Of a DNA stretch of 64,000 nucleotides, positions 52,682 to 62,027 are shown piece by piece. A model generated the notes under the pieces. That model made no database searches, was not told where the DNA came from, and saw only the letters and a program-made list of their open reading frames with translations. Numbering within the stretch: position 1 is the first letter of the stretch; every line of letters starts with the position of its first letter. The DNA is from Ancylothrix sp. D3o. Its GTDB lineage: Bacteria > Cyanobacteriota > Cyanobacteriia > Cyanobacteriales > Oscillatoriaceae. The stretch is from contig NZ_JAMXEX010000009.1 in the NCBI RefSeq assembly GCF_025370775.1, positions 159,649-223,648 of the forward strand. Reading direction: 5' to 3'. The translations under genes were made by a program, and so were the position numbers.

Positions 52682-53126
52682 AAATTTTCCTCCGATAACT
52701 AGACAAGCTTGTAATATTAGTGTAGTATATTGGCTGTAGGATTCAAGTAGTAGCCTTCAAAGAGTTTTCCCGTGAACAGTCTAACCCTCGCCTCCACAAC
52801 CGTTTTTGCAATCCAATGCCTCAGCCATTGGGAATCAGCAGATATGGATGTGGAGTTTATTTTTGTGGGTTTTTCGGGTTTGCCACAGCAAAACTACAGC
52901 AATAATAAAAACAATAATTATTCTGCCGCTATTCGGCGGGCACCAGAGAAAGCAAAGCAAGGAAGCGAGGTACACATTACTGTACCAACATAGGGCGAAA
53001 AATCAACTTTAACGGATTTTTATCACCCCCGCTTCCAACGAACAGAGGCGGGGGTGATTTTATTCAGGGTTTTGTCAATATAAAAGAAATCTCCCGCAAT
53101 GGTCGCACTGTATAGCAACTTATGGG
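52682..53126 (+). other. Possible small-RNA or small-protein unit with promoter and terminator
   Basis: A 445-base gap. A promoter-like pair tagaca (52700-52705) and tagtat, 17 bases apart, faces right, and a strong terminator sits at 53022-53062. Between them a 73-codon frame from a GTG (52772) shows no family and odd composition (NNKNNNYS). The unit is therefore either a small RNA of ~300 bases or an unrecognised small gene. Confidence 0.4.
53022..53062 (+). terminator. Strong rho-independent terminator
   Basis: The 11-bp stem atcacccccgc/gcgggggtgat (53022-53032 with 53048-53058) is followed by tttatt. It terminates the unit described at 52682-53126. Confidence 0.85.
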
Positions 53127-53657
53127 ATGGGCATTATGACAACCGCAACCGAGATATTAAGTAGGTCAGTAGTCGTTTTTTCCCAAAACTACTTACCGAT
53201 CAGCCGCATCAATATTAAGCGGGCAATTGTTTTGTTAGTCACCGGCAAGGCAGAACCCTTAAATTTGGGAACCCCACCCAGCATTAGCTGGCCGGTGCGT
53301 TCGCCAAGTTGTGTTTTACAAGTACCCGAACATATTCGTTTAACAATTGCCGGTGGCGAACGGATCTGGAAAATTCCGCCGGTCAACCGACGAGAAGTTT
53401 TACGGCGTGATCATCACACCTGCCAATACTGCGGTAGCGGCAAACATTTAACCCTCGATCACGTCATCCCTCGCTCAAAAGGAGGTTCCCACACTTGGGA
53501 TAATATCGTCACCGCTTGCGAACGCTGTAATGCTCGTAAAGGCGACCGTACCCCCCTCCAAGCTGCCATGCCATTGAAGTGTCAACCTCGCGCACCCATG
53601 CACCCAACTGTTGCGTTTGCTGACCACTTCTGGCGCGACCAACACCTTAGAGAGTAG
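53127..53657 (+). CDS. HNH endonuclease
   Basis: The protein has 176 residues. The C-terminal HNH domain has zinc Cys pairs CQYCG (~98-102) and CERCN (~130-134), the HNH core LTLDHVIPRSKGG and the final NARKGDRTP. The N-terminal ~90 residues (YLPISRINIKRAIVLLVTGK) are typical of a widespread cyanobacterial HNH family that is chromosomal and not tied to mobile introns. An internal ATG (MTTATEIL, codon 4) is the more usual start. Confidence 0.88.
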   Translation: MGIMTTATEILSRSVVVFSQNYLPISRINIKRAIVLLVTGKAEPLNLGTPPSISWPVRSPSCVLQVPEHIRLTIAGGERIWKIPPVNRREVLRRDHHTCQYCGSGKHLTLDHVIPRSKGGSHTWDNIVTACERCNARKGDRTPLQAAMPLKCQPRAPMHPTVAFADHFWRDQHLRE

Positions 53658-53660
53658 TCC

Positions 53661-53780
53661 TTTGTTAAGAGTCATTTGTCAAGAGTCAATCGTCTATTTT
53701 TTAGCATGAAATTATAATCAATCAAGAATGACTCTTGACCTATAAAAAAGGGCAAATGACAAATGACTCTTGACTCTTAA
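53661..53780. repeat. 'GAGTCATTTGTC' palindromic intergenic repeat
   Basis: Left arm units such as aagagtcatttgtcaagagtc and right arm units such as gacaaatgactcttgactct are inverted copies around an AT-rich centre. A related element separates psbD and psbC at 63773-63866. Confidence 0.8.
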
Positions 53781-53823
53781 TTTTTAGCCCCTCAGCAAAA
53801 AAAATAACGGGAGAAAACCGGCA

Positions 53824-54225
53824 ATGCTGAAGTTTACATACACCGAAACAAGCTTTCACCTTGAGCGTTTGGCACAATCTTTAGAAGAATTGGTGGCAAC
53901 ACGAGTAATTTTGGCGATGCGAGTTGGTCAAAGCCTCTGTGTGCAACCGATTACAGCGTCGTTTTTGCTGCCTTCTAATTTACCCGGTTTGCATTATCTG
54001 GAAACCGAAACAAAACGAGAAGATTCAGAGGTGATTTCTGTGTGTGTTGCTGATGCAGAATTTGTCGAAATCAGCCTACAGGGAACGTGGATCGCTGCTG
54101 ATAGCGAGACGGCTGAGGGAGTGTTTGTAACTTCACTTTTTGACCGTACCGAGTTTTTTTTGGTGAAGTTATGGCAAGAAGCCCAGAATAATATTTCCTG
54201 TGTCCGTGAAACACAAGATTGGTGA
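53824..54225 (+). CDS. alr0857-type conserved cyanobacterial protein
   Basis: A 133-residue soluble protein (MLKFTYTETSFHLERLAQSL, RVGQSLCVQPITASFLLPS, FVEISLQGTWIA, TEFFLVKLWQEAQ). I recognise the pattern from a family restricted to cyanobacteria, with no assigned role. No catalytic motif. It is followed after 180 bases by the Hpt gene. Confidence 0.6.
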   Translation: MLKFTYTETSFHLERLAQSLEELVATRVILAMRVGQSLCVQPITASFLLPSNLPGLHYLETETKREDSEVISVCVADAEFVEISLQGTWIAADSETAEGVFVTSLFDRTEFFLVKLWQEAQNNISCVRETQDW

Positions 54226-54403
54226 TTATTGATTGGGAAGTGGGAATTTTTTTTAAAGTTACCGAGCTCTGTAGGGGTGGGGCTACTCTTTGGCCCAGGC
54301 ATCCCCAGTGGCGCAGGCGGGACGCCGGCGATGATTGTGATTGCCCGATCATTGTGCCCGCCCCTGCCCTTCCACTCCCAATCATTTTTTTAAGGAGGAA
54401 ACA

Positions 54404-54841
54404 ATGCAGCCAGAACAGAAAAAAATTTTGATGGGATATTTTATTGAAGAGTCAAAAGACTTGCTGAAAACGCTGGAAAAAGGCATTCTAAATCTAGCGG
54501 AAAGTTTGGAAGATCCAGAATGCTTACAAGAATTGTTTCGCGCTGCTCATTCGCTGAAAGGTGGGGCAGCTTTTTTGCATATTGAGAGTATTGGTAAAAC
54601 CGCTTTTAAGTTAGAAAAATGTTTTCGCGTCATTAAAGAGCAGCCGGTGGAGGCAGATGCAAAATTACAAGCGCTGTTTTTGCAAGCGCTTGAATTTCTT
54701 AAACAGTTAATTGAGCAAATGCAGAGTTATGAAGAATTGCCTGACGAAAAAATGTCCGCAATTGTTGCCACTAGCGAATCGACGTTTGAAGCCTTAACCT
54801 TTTACTTAGATATTTTAATTGTGGAAAAAAAGCTTTGTTGA
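54404..54841 (+). CDS. Orphan histidine phosphotransfer (Hpt) protein
   Basis: The protein has 145 residues from MQPEQKKILMGYF, chosen because of a perfect aaggagg ribosome binding site 7 bases upstream. The Hpt four-helix domain covers ~8-110 with phospho-acceptor His in FRAAHSLKGGAAF (~46-58). It resembles the P1 domain of CheA, including the following helices, but has no kinase domain. It would relay phosphate between a hybrid kinase and a response regulator encoded elsewhere. Confidence 0.85.
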   Translation: MQPEQKKILMGYFIEESKDLLKTLEKGILNLAESLEDPECLQELFRAAHSLKGGAAFLHIESIGKTAFKLEKCFRVIKEQPVEADAKLQALFLQALEFLKQLIEQMQSYEELPDEKMSAIVATSESTFEALTFYLDILIVEKKLC

Positions 54842-54855
54842 TTGGCGCGGTTAAG

Positions 54856-55059
54856 TTAATCGGCAACTCTTAACCATCCCCGGCGTACAGCATATAGCAT
54901 TCGGTTAATGATTCTTAACTCTGTTTCGCTGAGACTGCCGGTGAGTAAAGCGGATTTAATGCTTTGGCGATTACTGGCAGTCATCATCCCTTGTTTCCAA
55001 ACGTTGGCAAATAATTCTGGAAGGGTGGATTCTTCGGGTAAAATTGCATGGAATGACAT
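54856..55059 (-). CDS. Small conserved cyanobacterial protein, 67 residues
   Basis: The sequence MSFHAILPEESTLPELFANV followed by SNRQSIKSALLTGSLSETEL and a basic end (YAVRRGWLRVAD) has the look of a small folded helical protein. I recall similar short proteins in cyanobacteria without function. Convergent with the Hpt gene (14 bases between stops). Confidence 0.55.
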   Translation of the reverse strand: MSFHAILPEESTLPELFANVWKQGMMTASNRQSIKSALLTGSLSETELRIINRMLYAVRRGWLRVAD

Positions 55060-55362
55060 AATTTTTGCGATCTTTTTAAGGAGTTCTGTGTTTCATGGGC
55101 TAACTATTGTTAAGATTAACTCTCCATAAGCCATTAATTTATCTATCTTTTGGATGAAAATTTCTCTCTATCTTAAAGCAGTTTTCCGCCGTGTTAGATA
55201 TTTTTTACAACCAAACAACCACAAGTTTTCAACTAAATGTATCCGTTATTACAATTAAAGTTTACTTTCAATGCTGTGGCCCTACAAAAGTTAACTAAGG
55301 TAAGAATACTTTGATAAGATTGTAAAGTAATTTGTTCCTAAAATTCCGATGAGGTTTTGCGA
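55060..55362. other. Intergenic region upstream of trmB
   Basis: 303 bases of AT-rich DNA with no credible gene. It contains the start region of the minus-strand 67-residue gene and, near trmB, ttgataagattgtaaagtaat, which could serve as a promoter. No known RNA seen. Confidence 0.4.
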
Positions 55363-56010
55363 ATGGCAAGGGTGAGAGTTAGGCAGCACGTTAATCCCCT
55401 TAGTAACGTTTTTCAGGTGCCGGTGTTGCCCCCAGATTGGAGTCAAATTTATAAAGATTTAAGTAAACCCTTGCATTTAGATATTGGATGTGCTAGAGGC
55501 CGGTTTATTTTAAGTATGGCACAGGTAGAACCGGCCTGGAATTTTTTAGGTTTAGAAATCCGTCACCCTCTGGTAGAAGAAGCCAACAATATCGCGGCGG
55601 AAAAACAGTTAACAAATTTGTATTATTTCTTTTGCAATGCCAATAATTCCCTTAAATCTTTGCTGGAATCTCTACCACCGGCAATGCTGGAACGAGTCAC
55701 AATTCAATTTCCCGATCCTTGGTTTAAAAACAAACATCAAAAACGGCGGATGGTTCAACCGGCAATGGTGGAAGAATTAGCTCAATTTTTAGTTCCGGGC
55801 GGGGAACTGTTTTTGCAATCGGATGTCAAAGAAGTAGCCCAGGAAATGCGAGAACGTTTTGCAGCTAATCCGGCTTTTGCTTTTAAACATGACCCGGAAA
55901 TTTGGCTACCAGAAAATCCTTTGCCGGTGCAAACCGAACGAGAAATTGCTACTATAAGAAAAGGCCAGCCTGTTTACAGAACCTTATTTGTGCGGGTAGA
56001 TAAAATATGA
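55363..56010 (+). CDS. trmB: tRNA (guanine-N7-)-methyltransferase
   Basis: A 215-residue class I methyltransferase forming m7G46. SAM motif LDIGCARGRFILSMA (~38-52), substrate motif QFPDPWFKNKHQKRRMV (~112-128). The start is ATG (MARVRVRQHVNPL); a TTG two codons upstream is unlikely. Its stop overlaps the start of the pentapeptide gene by 4 bases (atga), so the two are translationally coupled. Confidence 0.95.
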   Translation: MARVRVRQHVNPLSNVFQVPVLPPDWSQIYKDLSKPLHLDIGCARGRFILSMAQVEPAWNFLGLEIRHPLVEEANNIAAEKQLTNLYYFFCNANNSLKSLLESLPPAMLERVTIQFPDPWFKNKHQKRRMVQPAMVEELAQFLVPGGELFLQSDVKEVAQEMRERFAANPAFAFKHDPEIWLPENPLPVQTEREIATIRKGQPVYRTLFVRVDKI

Positions 56011-56522
56011 AAGTCACGGTTTTGAGTTTAGCACTTTTATTGTTAAACAGCACCCCATCTTTTGCTGCTAATCCTCAGCACGTCCAAAGACTCTTGCAAA
56101 CAAAACAATGCAGAATGTGCAATTTAGGAGGTGCAGATTTAAGTAATCTTGACCTGAGTAAAACCGATTTGCGGAGTGCCTTTTTGGAGGGAGCAAATCT
56201 TTCTGGTACAAACCTTTCTGGCGCTGACTTGGTGGGTGCAAAACTCAAACGGGCAAACTTGACAAATACAAATTTAACAGCAGCTAATTTGCAACGGGCT
56301 GTGTTAAATGAGGCCGACTTAAATGGGGCTGATTTAACCTCGGCTAACTTAGATTTTTCCTTTTTAATCAAAGCCAATTTAACCGGCACAAAAATCACCG
56401 GCGCTTCTTTTATGAAAGCCAATTTAAAAGAAGCAAATGTCACCGGCTTAGACTTAACCGGCATCACCCTTACGGGTGCCATTCTCCCAGATGGCAGTGT
56501 TTCGGAGGAGGAAGAAGAATAA
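56007..56522 (+). CDS. Exported pentapeptide-repeat protein
   Basis: The protein has 171 residues. Signal peptide VTVLSLALLLLNSTPSFAAN. The mature protein begins with QRLLQTKQCRMCNLGGADLS (a Cys pair just before the repeats), followed by about 20 A(D/N)LXX pentapeptides forming a right-handed beta-helix, and an acidic tail EEEEE. Cyanobacteria carry many such lumenal or periplasmic proteins of unknown function. The 4-base overlap with trmB implies co-expression. Confidence 0.85.
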   Translation: MKVTVLSLALLLLNSTPSFAANPQHVQRLLQTKQCRMCNLGGADLSNLDLSKTDLRSAFLEGANLSGTNLSGADLVGAKLKRANLTNTNLTAANLQRAVLNEADLNGADLTSANLDFSFLIKANLTGTKITGASFMKANLKEANVTGLDLTGITLTGAILPDGSVSEEEEE

Positions 56523-56567
56523 GTTATTTGTCATTTGTCATCCCCCCTTTTAAAGGGGGGTCAATGA

Positions 56568-58118
56568 CTAAATCCATGATTCTAACCACATCCGAAGATT
56601 AAACTCGGCAGGAGAAAGGGGTAAACCTAAATAAATTGGCAACCAAAAAACAAAGGCAATTGCAATCGCAAAAATCACCGTCACACCGGCAGCGCGATAA
56701 TAAATTTGGTAACTTCTTAACCAGCGTTCTACTAACCAAGCAACCGCCATAAAAGCAAATACAGAAGCCGGCATATAAAGATAAATAAAAGTGCAACGAG
56801 TCACCACCACCCAAGGTAAAAAATTTGCCGCATAATTCAGCACAACAAAACACACTAACCAGAACTCTGCCGGTGTGGGAAAGCGCAAAACTTGGTCATT
56901 TGCATTAAAATTATCTCCCTCTGTGTACCAAATAAAAACTCGATGAATTAAAATCACAGACAACAACAAAATTACTATCGCAGAAAGTACCCAAAGCAGA
57001 GGATTTCCCATGCCATGAACATCATAAAAAATTTGACCAACTTTGTCTGGTAAAGGTGGATACTGTGGCACCAATTCACGGCGAGTTAGTGCTTTTTCAA
57101 ATAAATATACCATTGGACGCCACATCACAGGCCAAGTGAACCACCGCGAACAATAGGGGTGAATATCTTTGCCACTTTTTAAGCTTTTGTGAAAATTAAA
57201 AATCTTTTGATGAACGTCGAGAAAATTTGTATCCGTATTAATCTCTAAATGAGGCTGCCAAACTGCATAATAAACCGCTGCCGGCACAACTCCTAAAAAC
57301 AGTAAAATTTTCCACCAAGACAATTGAATGAAACGTTTTTGAAGCAGGGGGAGAGGTAGAGGAATTTTGGAAGATAATTCAAAGCTTCTAATGCCGGTAT
57401 CCGGGTTAATAATTTCAATTGTAGGCCGACTTAATTTTTCTTGTCGGCGGCGTTGCCAGTAAACAATTTGCGCCGCTAACCAAGTCAAACAAACTCCTAA
57501 CCAAAACCCTAAACCGTTCCATTTAACCGAAATAGAACAGCCAAAAGATACGCCAGATAAAAACAACCAAAAAACACTTATAAATCCTCGATTATTCAAA
57601 GCTAAAAGAAATAACCATTGAGCAAGAAAACCAAAAAAAACTAGGTAAATATTAATTAAAGCAAAACGAGATTCAACTAAAAGTAAGCCATCTAAGGCAG
57701 TAAACAAACTTGCCAAAAAAGCATACAAACAGCGACCCGAAAGTTGATAAGCAACACCCCCCACAATCAAGGGTAAAAAAGACCCTACCAAGGCATTTAA
57801 CCAACGATAACTAAACGGAGAAAGCAAAATTCCGCTTAAAGCATTGGGGGTGCCGGTGTTAAAAGGCAAATGAGAAGCTAACCAAATTGCAGCAGTAATG
57901 GCATATTTTCCTAGAGGCGGATGAGCATCAAAAAACGGCACTCCATCTAAATAATTAACCCCATAAACGGCATAATATCCCTCATCAAAAACCAGAGTAT
58001 TAAAAAAGTTAATATTCCAAAATCTTAGCCCAAGCGACAGCAAAAACACACCCCACATTCCCAGGGCAAACCAGGGAAATTTAGAAGTTTTCTTGATTGG
58101 ATAGTTTTGAGGATTCAT
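56568..58118 (-). CDS. Membrane phospholipid-dependent glycosyltransferase (PMT/ArnT-like, GT-C)
   Basis: About 516 residues with a dozen hydrophobic helices. An N-terminal lumenal loop bears the acidic motif VFDEGYYAVYGVNYL (~38-52) and PFFDAHPPLGKYA, hallmarks of protein O-mannosyltransferases. The C-terminal half has HPYCSRWFTWPVMWRP. It would transfer a sugar from a lipid carrier on the outer face of the membrane. I start at MNPQNYPIKK; an ATG 10 codons upstream is possible. Confidence 0.85.
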   Translation of the reverse strand: MNPQNYPIKKTSKFPWFALGMWGVFLLSLGLRFWNINFFNTLVFDEGYYAVYGVNYLDGVPFFDAHPPLGKYAITAAIWLASHLPFNTGTPNALSGILLSPFSYRWLNALVGSFLPLIVGGVAYQLSGRCLYAFLASLFTALDGLLLVESRFALINIYLVFFGFLAQWLFLLALNNRGFISVFWLFLSGVSFGCSISVKWNGLGFWLGVCLTWLAAQIVYWQRRRQEKLSRPTIEIINPDTGIRSFELSSKIPLPLPLLQKRFIQLSWWKILLFLGVVPAAVYYAVWQPHLEINTDTNFLDVHQKIFNFHKSLKSGKDIHPYCSRWFTWPVMWRPMVYLFEKALTRRELVPQYPPLPDKVGQIFYDVHGMGNPLLWVLSAIVILLLSVILIHRVFIWYTEGDNFNANDQVLRFPTPAEFWLVCFVVLNYAANFLPWVVVTRCTFIYLYMPASVFAFMAVAWLVERWLRSYQIYYRAAGVTVIFAIAIAFVFWLPIYLGLPLSPAEFNLRMWLESWI

Positions 58119-58192
58119 TTTAGAGAAAAATTTAGATTTTAGAGGCATCAGTTGTTAATATCGGTTGAGCATATCAATCTTCGCAGTGCAGA

Positions 58193-58222
58193 TGTAGAGA
58201 CGTTGTGGCAGAACGTCTGTAC
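58193..58222. repeat. 'TGTAGAGACGTT' palindrome
   Basis: An inverted repeat (tgtagagacgtt/aacgtctgtacc, imperfect) of the family seen between petB and petD. It lies in the divergent promoter region of the GT-C and NCS2 genes. Confidence 0.7.
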
Positions 58223-58321
58223 CGCACTTAGCTGGCGGAGTTTTTGCTAATTGTGTCCTATTTTGCCAAAAAATGCACTCAATGGCTGTAGGCTAAAGGC
58301 GGTGTATTTCAGTTTAAAGCA

Positions 58322-59737
58322 ATGAGTGATAGTGATTTCAATGTAAACCCTCAACCACCGGCCTCTGGGATTTCGGCGGCGGTAGCGGATTTTTTTAAAT
58401 TTTCGCAAAACCACACAAATTTTCGCACAGAAATCCTGGCCGGTGTCACAACCTTTATGACAATGGCCTATATTTTGGCCGTTAACCCCGCAATTTTATC
58501 AAACGCCATTTTTTTACAAGAACCCAAGGATCTATTTGGAGAATTAGTAATCGCTACCGCCATTTCCTCAGCCATTGGCAGTATCGTCATGGCTTTAGTG
58601 GCAAATTATCCCTTTGCACTCGCCCCAGGAATGGGATTAAACGCTTATTTTGCCTTTTCTGTTGTCAAAGGATTAGGCATTGATTGGCGAGTTGCCCTCA
58701 CTGCTGTTTTAATTGAAGGTTTAATTGTTATTGCCCTGACGCTTTCTAACATTCGTACCTTCATTCTTACCGCTATTCCTGAAAGTTTAAAACACGCCAC
58801 AGCCGCTGGAATTGGCTTATTTTTAGCCTACATTGCCCTTGCCGGTGATCCTGCCACAGGAGGGGCTGGGATTATTGTTGCTAATCCTGCCACAAAAACA
58901 GCTTTAGGCAACTTAAGTCAACCATCAACTCTTATAGCAATTGCCGGTATTTTAATTACCTCTGCATTAGTTGCTCGCCGCATCAAAGGTGCTTTATTAA
59001 TTGGCATTTTAGCAACCGCTTTATTAGGATGGATTTTAGGTGTTACACCCTGGCCGGCTGGTATTGTTGCTCTCCCTCAATGGCCGACAGATTTAGTCGG
59101 TCAATCGGTACTGGGATTATCTAAAATGATGCAAGGCAATGTTTTAGACTTTCTGGCAGTCACATTTGTGTTTTTGTTTGTCGATTTATTTGACACTATT
59201 GGTACAGTTGCCGGTGTAGGAATTCAAGCCGGTTATATCGATCAAAATGGTGAACTTCCCCGCGCTAAAGAAACTCTCCTTGCTGATGCCATTGGTACTA
59301 CTGCCGGCGCTATTTTAGGAACTTCTTGCGTTACAACTTATATCGAATCTGCTTCAGGAGTTGCAGAAGGCGGACGCACCGGCTTTACAAGTATTGTTGT
59401 TGCCGGTTTTTTCCTGCTTTCTGTGTTCTTTATTCCGCTTTTTTCTGCCATCCCTGCCTTTGCCACAACTCCAGCTTTACTGATTGTTGGTGTTTTAATG
59501 GCCGGCAATGTTCGTAATATCCGCTGGGATGATCCCGCCGAATCTATTCCCTGTTTTTTAACATTGATAATGATGCCTTTAACTTATTCTATTGCCGAAG
59601 GTTTAGCTATTGGTTTTATTACTTATCCCTTGCTTAAAGCCTTTCAAGGAAAAACCAAAGAAGTTACTCCTGCTATTTGGGTTTTAGCTGGGGTTTTTCT
59701 ATTACGTTTTGTCTTCATGGCTTTTCAAGCCGCGTAG
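58322..59737 (+). CDS. NCS2 family purine permease (AzgA-like)
   Basis: A 471-residue, ~12-14-helix transporter. Signatures: FMTMAYILAVNPAIL (~44-58), APGMGLNAYFAFSVV (~102-116), VDLFDTIGTVAGVG (~285-298) and SCVTTYIESASGVAEGGRTG (~336-355). This fits the adenine/guanine/hypoxanthine proton symporter clade rather than uracil permeases. No purine genes adjoin. Confidence 0.92.
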   Translation: MSDSDFNVNPQPPASGISAAVADFFKFSQNHTNFRTEILAGVTTFMTMAYILAVNPAILSNAIFLQEPKDLFGELVIATAISSAIGSIVMALVANYPFALAPGMGLNAYFAFSVVKGLGIDWRVALTAVLIEGLIVIALTLSNIRTFILTAIPESLKHATAAGIGLFLAYIALAGDPATGGAGIIVANPATKTALGNLSQPSTLIAIAGILITSALVARRIKGALLIGILATALLGWILGVTPWPAGIVALPQWPTDLVGQSVLGLSKMMQGNVLDFLAVTFVFLFVDLFDTIGTVAGVGIQAGYIDQNGELPRAKETLLADAIGTTAGAILGTSCVTTYIESASGVAEGGRTGFTSIVVAGFFLLSVFFIPLFSAIPAFATTPALLIVGVLMAGNVRNIRWDDPAESIPCFLTLIMMPLTYSIAEGLAIGFITYPLLKAFQGKTKEVTPAIWVLAGVFLLRFVFMAFQAA

Positions 59738-59793
59738 CCCCATACTCGGCCCACCGGCATTTATAATGGTGGGCAGAACCCCGGCCTACAAAT

Positions 59794-60561
59794 ATGAAAG
59801 TAATCAGTTTTAACCTACGTTTTGATAAACCAGATCCAGGCAATAACGCCTGGAAATATCGTCTAAAAGCCATTACTGAATTAATCCACTCCTACGCCCC
59901 AGACATCATTGGAACCCAAGAATTATTACCTCACCAAATGTATGATTTACTGGGAAAACTACCCGACTATCAATGTGTAGGAAATGACCGCACCTGCACA
60001 GGCAAAGGCGAATATTGCGCCATTTTTTATCGCACAGAATTACTTTGTTTAGCAACCGGCGATTTTTGCTTAAGTGACACACCCGAAATACCAGGCAGCA
60101 TTAGTGAAAGTTGGGGTAATCCCATCCCGCGTATGGCAACTTGGGCAATTTTTTCTGATCCCAACCAACAGAAATTTACTTTATTTAATACCCATTTAGA
60201 TTATCGCAGCCAAAAAGCCCGCGAATTGGGGGCAAAATTAATTTGTGAACGCATGAGTCAAATTCAGAATAACGATTCTTTTCTATTACTCACCGGCGAC
60301 TTTAACGCCGAACCCCAAACAATCGCTAGACAAACTTTTCTCAAATTGCTATCAAATAATATTCAACTTGTGGATGCCCTTGGTGGTCTGCCGATCAGCC
60401 AACAACAAACTTTTCACGACTTCACCGGCAAAGCTTTTGCAGCAATTGATACCATTTATTACGATTCGCGCTTAAAATTGCAGCAAGTAAAAATAGATAC
60501 AGGCCGGTGGTTAGAAGTTTGGCCCTCCGATCATTTGCCCGTCATCGCAGAAGTTTCCTAA
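59794..60561 (+). CDS. Endonuclease/exonuclease/phosphatase family protein
   Basis: A 255-residue DNase I-like fold: FNLRFDKPDPGNNAWKYR (~6-23), IIGTQELLPHQ with metal-binding Glu, FNTHLDYRSQKAREL, LTGDFNAEP and WPSDHLPVIAEVS with the catalytic Asp-His. No signal peptide. Could act on nucleic acid, phosphoinositide-like or sugar phosphate substrates; the subfamily resembles bacterial metal-dependent hydrolases. Starts 57 bases after the NCS2 stop. Confidence 0.9.
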   Translation: MKVISFNLRFDKPDPGNNAWKYRLKAITELIHSYAPDIIGTQELLPHQMYDLLGKLPDYQCVGNDRTCTGKGEYCAIFYRTELLCLATGDFCLSDTPEIPGSISESWGNPIPRMATWAIFSDPNQQKFTLFNTHLDYRSQKARELGAKLICERMSQIQNNDSFLLLTGDFNAEPQTIARQTFLKLLSNNIQLVDALGGLPISQQQTFHDFTGKAFAAIDTIYYDSRLKLQQVKIDTGRWLEVWPSDHLPVIAEVS

Positions 60562-60659
60562 ATGGCAATAATCAGAAAAACTTTATCGGTGATTAGGTGG
60601 GCAGTTTAGAAAAAATCACCCATAATAAATCACATCCTCATTCAAACTCCACAGCAATT

Positions 60660-61022
60660 ATGAAAGGCAATTTATATCTCACCGGCATTCTCTCCACCGC
60701 CACCCTCACCGCCGCTGTAGTCTTCGCATCCGTCAGCCCCTCGGTGGCTGGTGGTTGCCCCTTCTTCAGCCAAAGCAAAGGCACCGCCCTCTCTTCTGAT
60801 GGCGCTTCCTCGGCTGCCCTCAGCCAAAAATACATGACTAAAAAACTCGCTATCGGCGGCTTGGGATTGGCTGGGGTTGCTGGTTTGGTGGCTGCCGGTG
60901 TTGCCTACAAAGCCGGTCGCAAAAAGCAAGCAGAAGCTATCATCATCGATGAGATAGCGGTGATTGAAGAAGTAGTCACCCCGGCGGAAACAGTCGAAAA
61001 AGAACTCACCCTCGTTCGCTAA
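60660..61022 (+). CDS. Exported or membrane hypothetical protein
   Basis: The protein has 120 residues from MKGNLYLTGILSTATL, preferred over a GTG 21 codons upstream. An N-terminal signal-like segment is followed by a Ser/Ala-rich stretch. A second hydrophobic Gly-rich helix (AIGGLGLAGVAGLVAAGVAY, ~63-82), a KAGRKK basic clamp and an acidic tail (IIIDEIAVIEEVV) complete it. No family recognised. Confidence 0.5.
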   Translation: MKGNLYLTGILSTATLTAAVVFASVSPSVAGGCPFFSQSKGTALSSDGASSAALSQKYMTKKLAIGGLGLAGVAGLVAAGVAYKAGRKKQAEAIIIDEIAVIEEVVTPAETVEKELTLVR

Positions 61023-61113
61023 ACTAAAAGCAATTTTTGGGCAAATTTCAAAAATAACCCTCTTTCAGCAATGCAAGAGGGTTTTATCCGTTTTTTGTGG
61101 AGAAAAAACTGCA

Positions 61114-61926
61114 ATGGATGCCAAAATTTTACGCTTGCAATCAATCGCTTTTCGAGAGAAACTGGCCTTTTATTTAGAAGATATTGAAACCCCAGCCGGT
61201 CGCGCTATCAATTTATTTATTACAAGTATTATATTGCTATCTTGCGTCGTCTTTGTCGCAGAAACCTACCCCCTCCCAGCCGCCTTTCAAGTTATTTTAC
61301 ATAATATAAATACAGGCACTTTAGTCTTTTTTGCCCTTGAATATTTACTGCGGCTATGGTGTGCAGAACACAAGCTAAAATTTATCTTCAACCCCTATGC
61401 CTTAATCGATTTTATCGTTATTTTGCCCTTAATTTTAAGAGTGGTTGATATTAGCTTTTTAAGAATATTTCGCTGGTTTCGAGTCTTACGACTGCTCAGA
61501 TTTTTAGACAAAAAAACGTTAATTTTTGGTAAAATAAGTGCTGAAGATAGCGTGATTGTTGCCCGAATTTTATTTACATTAATAGCCATTATTTTTGTAT
61601 TTTCTGGCCTCATATATCAAGTCGAGCATCCAGTCAACCCCGAAACTTTTGCCACCTTTTTTGATGCGGTTTATTTTTCCGTTGTTACTATGACTACCGT
61701 AGGTTTTGGCGATGTTACTCCTATTTCCCAAGCAGGCCGGTTTATGACTGTTTTAATGATTTTAACCGGCATTGCTCTCATACCCTGGCAATTAGGCGAT
61801 CTGATTAAGCAATTCGTCAAAACTGCCAATCAAGTTAAAACTCCTTGTCGAAAATGTGGTTTAGGTTTCCACGATGCTGATGCTCGTTTTTGTAAGCGTT
61901 GTGGTACTGAGTTAGATAATCCTTAA
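61114..61926 (+). CDS. Voltage-gated potassium channel with C-terminal zinc ribbon
   Basis: The protein has 270 residues. Six-helix VIC-type channel: S4-like arginine-rich helix LRIFRWFRVLRLLRFLDKK (~110-128), pore helix and filter TMTTVGFGDVTP (~192-203). The tail is a CxxC...CxxC zinc ribbon (CRKCGLGFHDADARFCKRCG, ~247-266), not the usual RCK domain. The channel should be K+ selective (TVGFG). A metal- or redox-sensing tail is suggested. Confidence 0.9.
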   Translation: MDAKILRLQSIAFREKLAFYLEDIETPAGRAINLFITSIILLSCVVFVAETYPLPAAFQVILHNINTGTLVFFALEYLLRLWCAEHKLKFIFNPYALIDFIVILPLILRVVDISFLRIFRWFRVLRLLRFLDKKTLIFGKISAEDSVIVARILFTLIAIIFVFSGLIYQVEHPVNPETFATFFDAVYFSVVTMTTVGFGDVTPISQAGRFMTVLMILTGIALIPWQLGDLIKQFVKTANQVKTPCRKCGLGFHDADARFCKRCGTELDNP

Positions 61927-61935
61927 GAGTTTTTT

Positions 61936-62020
61936 AACCGCAGATGTTAGGCGTAGCCGCGCGTAGCGCTACGCAGATGAACTCGGATGAACTCGGATGA
62001 ACGCAGATGAACTCGGATGT
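61936..62020. repeat. 'CGCAGATGAACTCGGATGA' compound tandem repeat
   Basis: Four copies of gaactcggat- or gaacgcagat-type decamers are preceded by a gcgtagc/gctacgc palindrome. Belongs to the ATCTGCGTT repeat family (reverse orientation). Confidence 0.7.
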
Positions 62021-62027
62021 TATTTTT

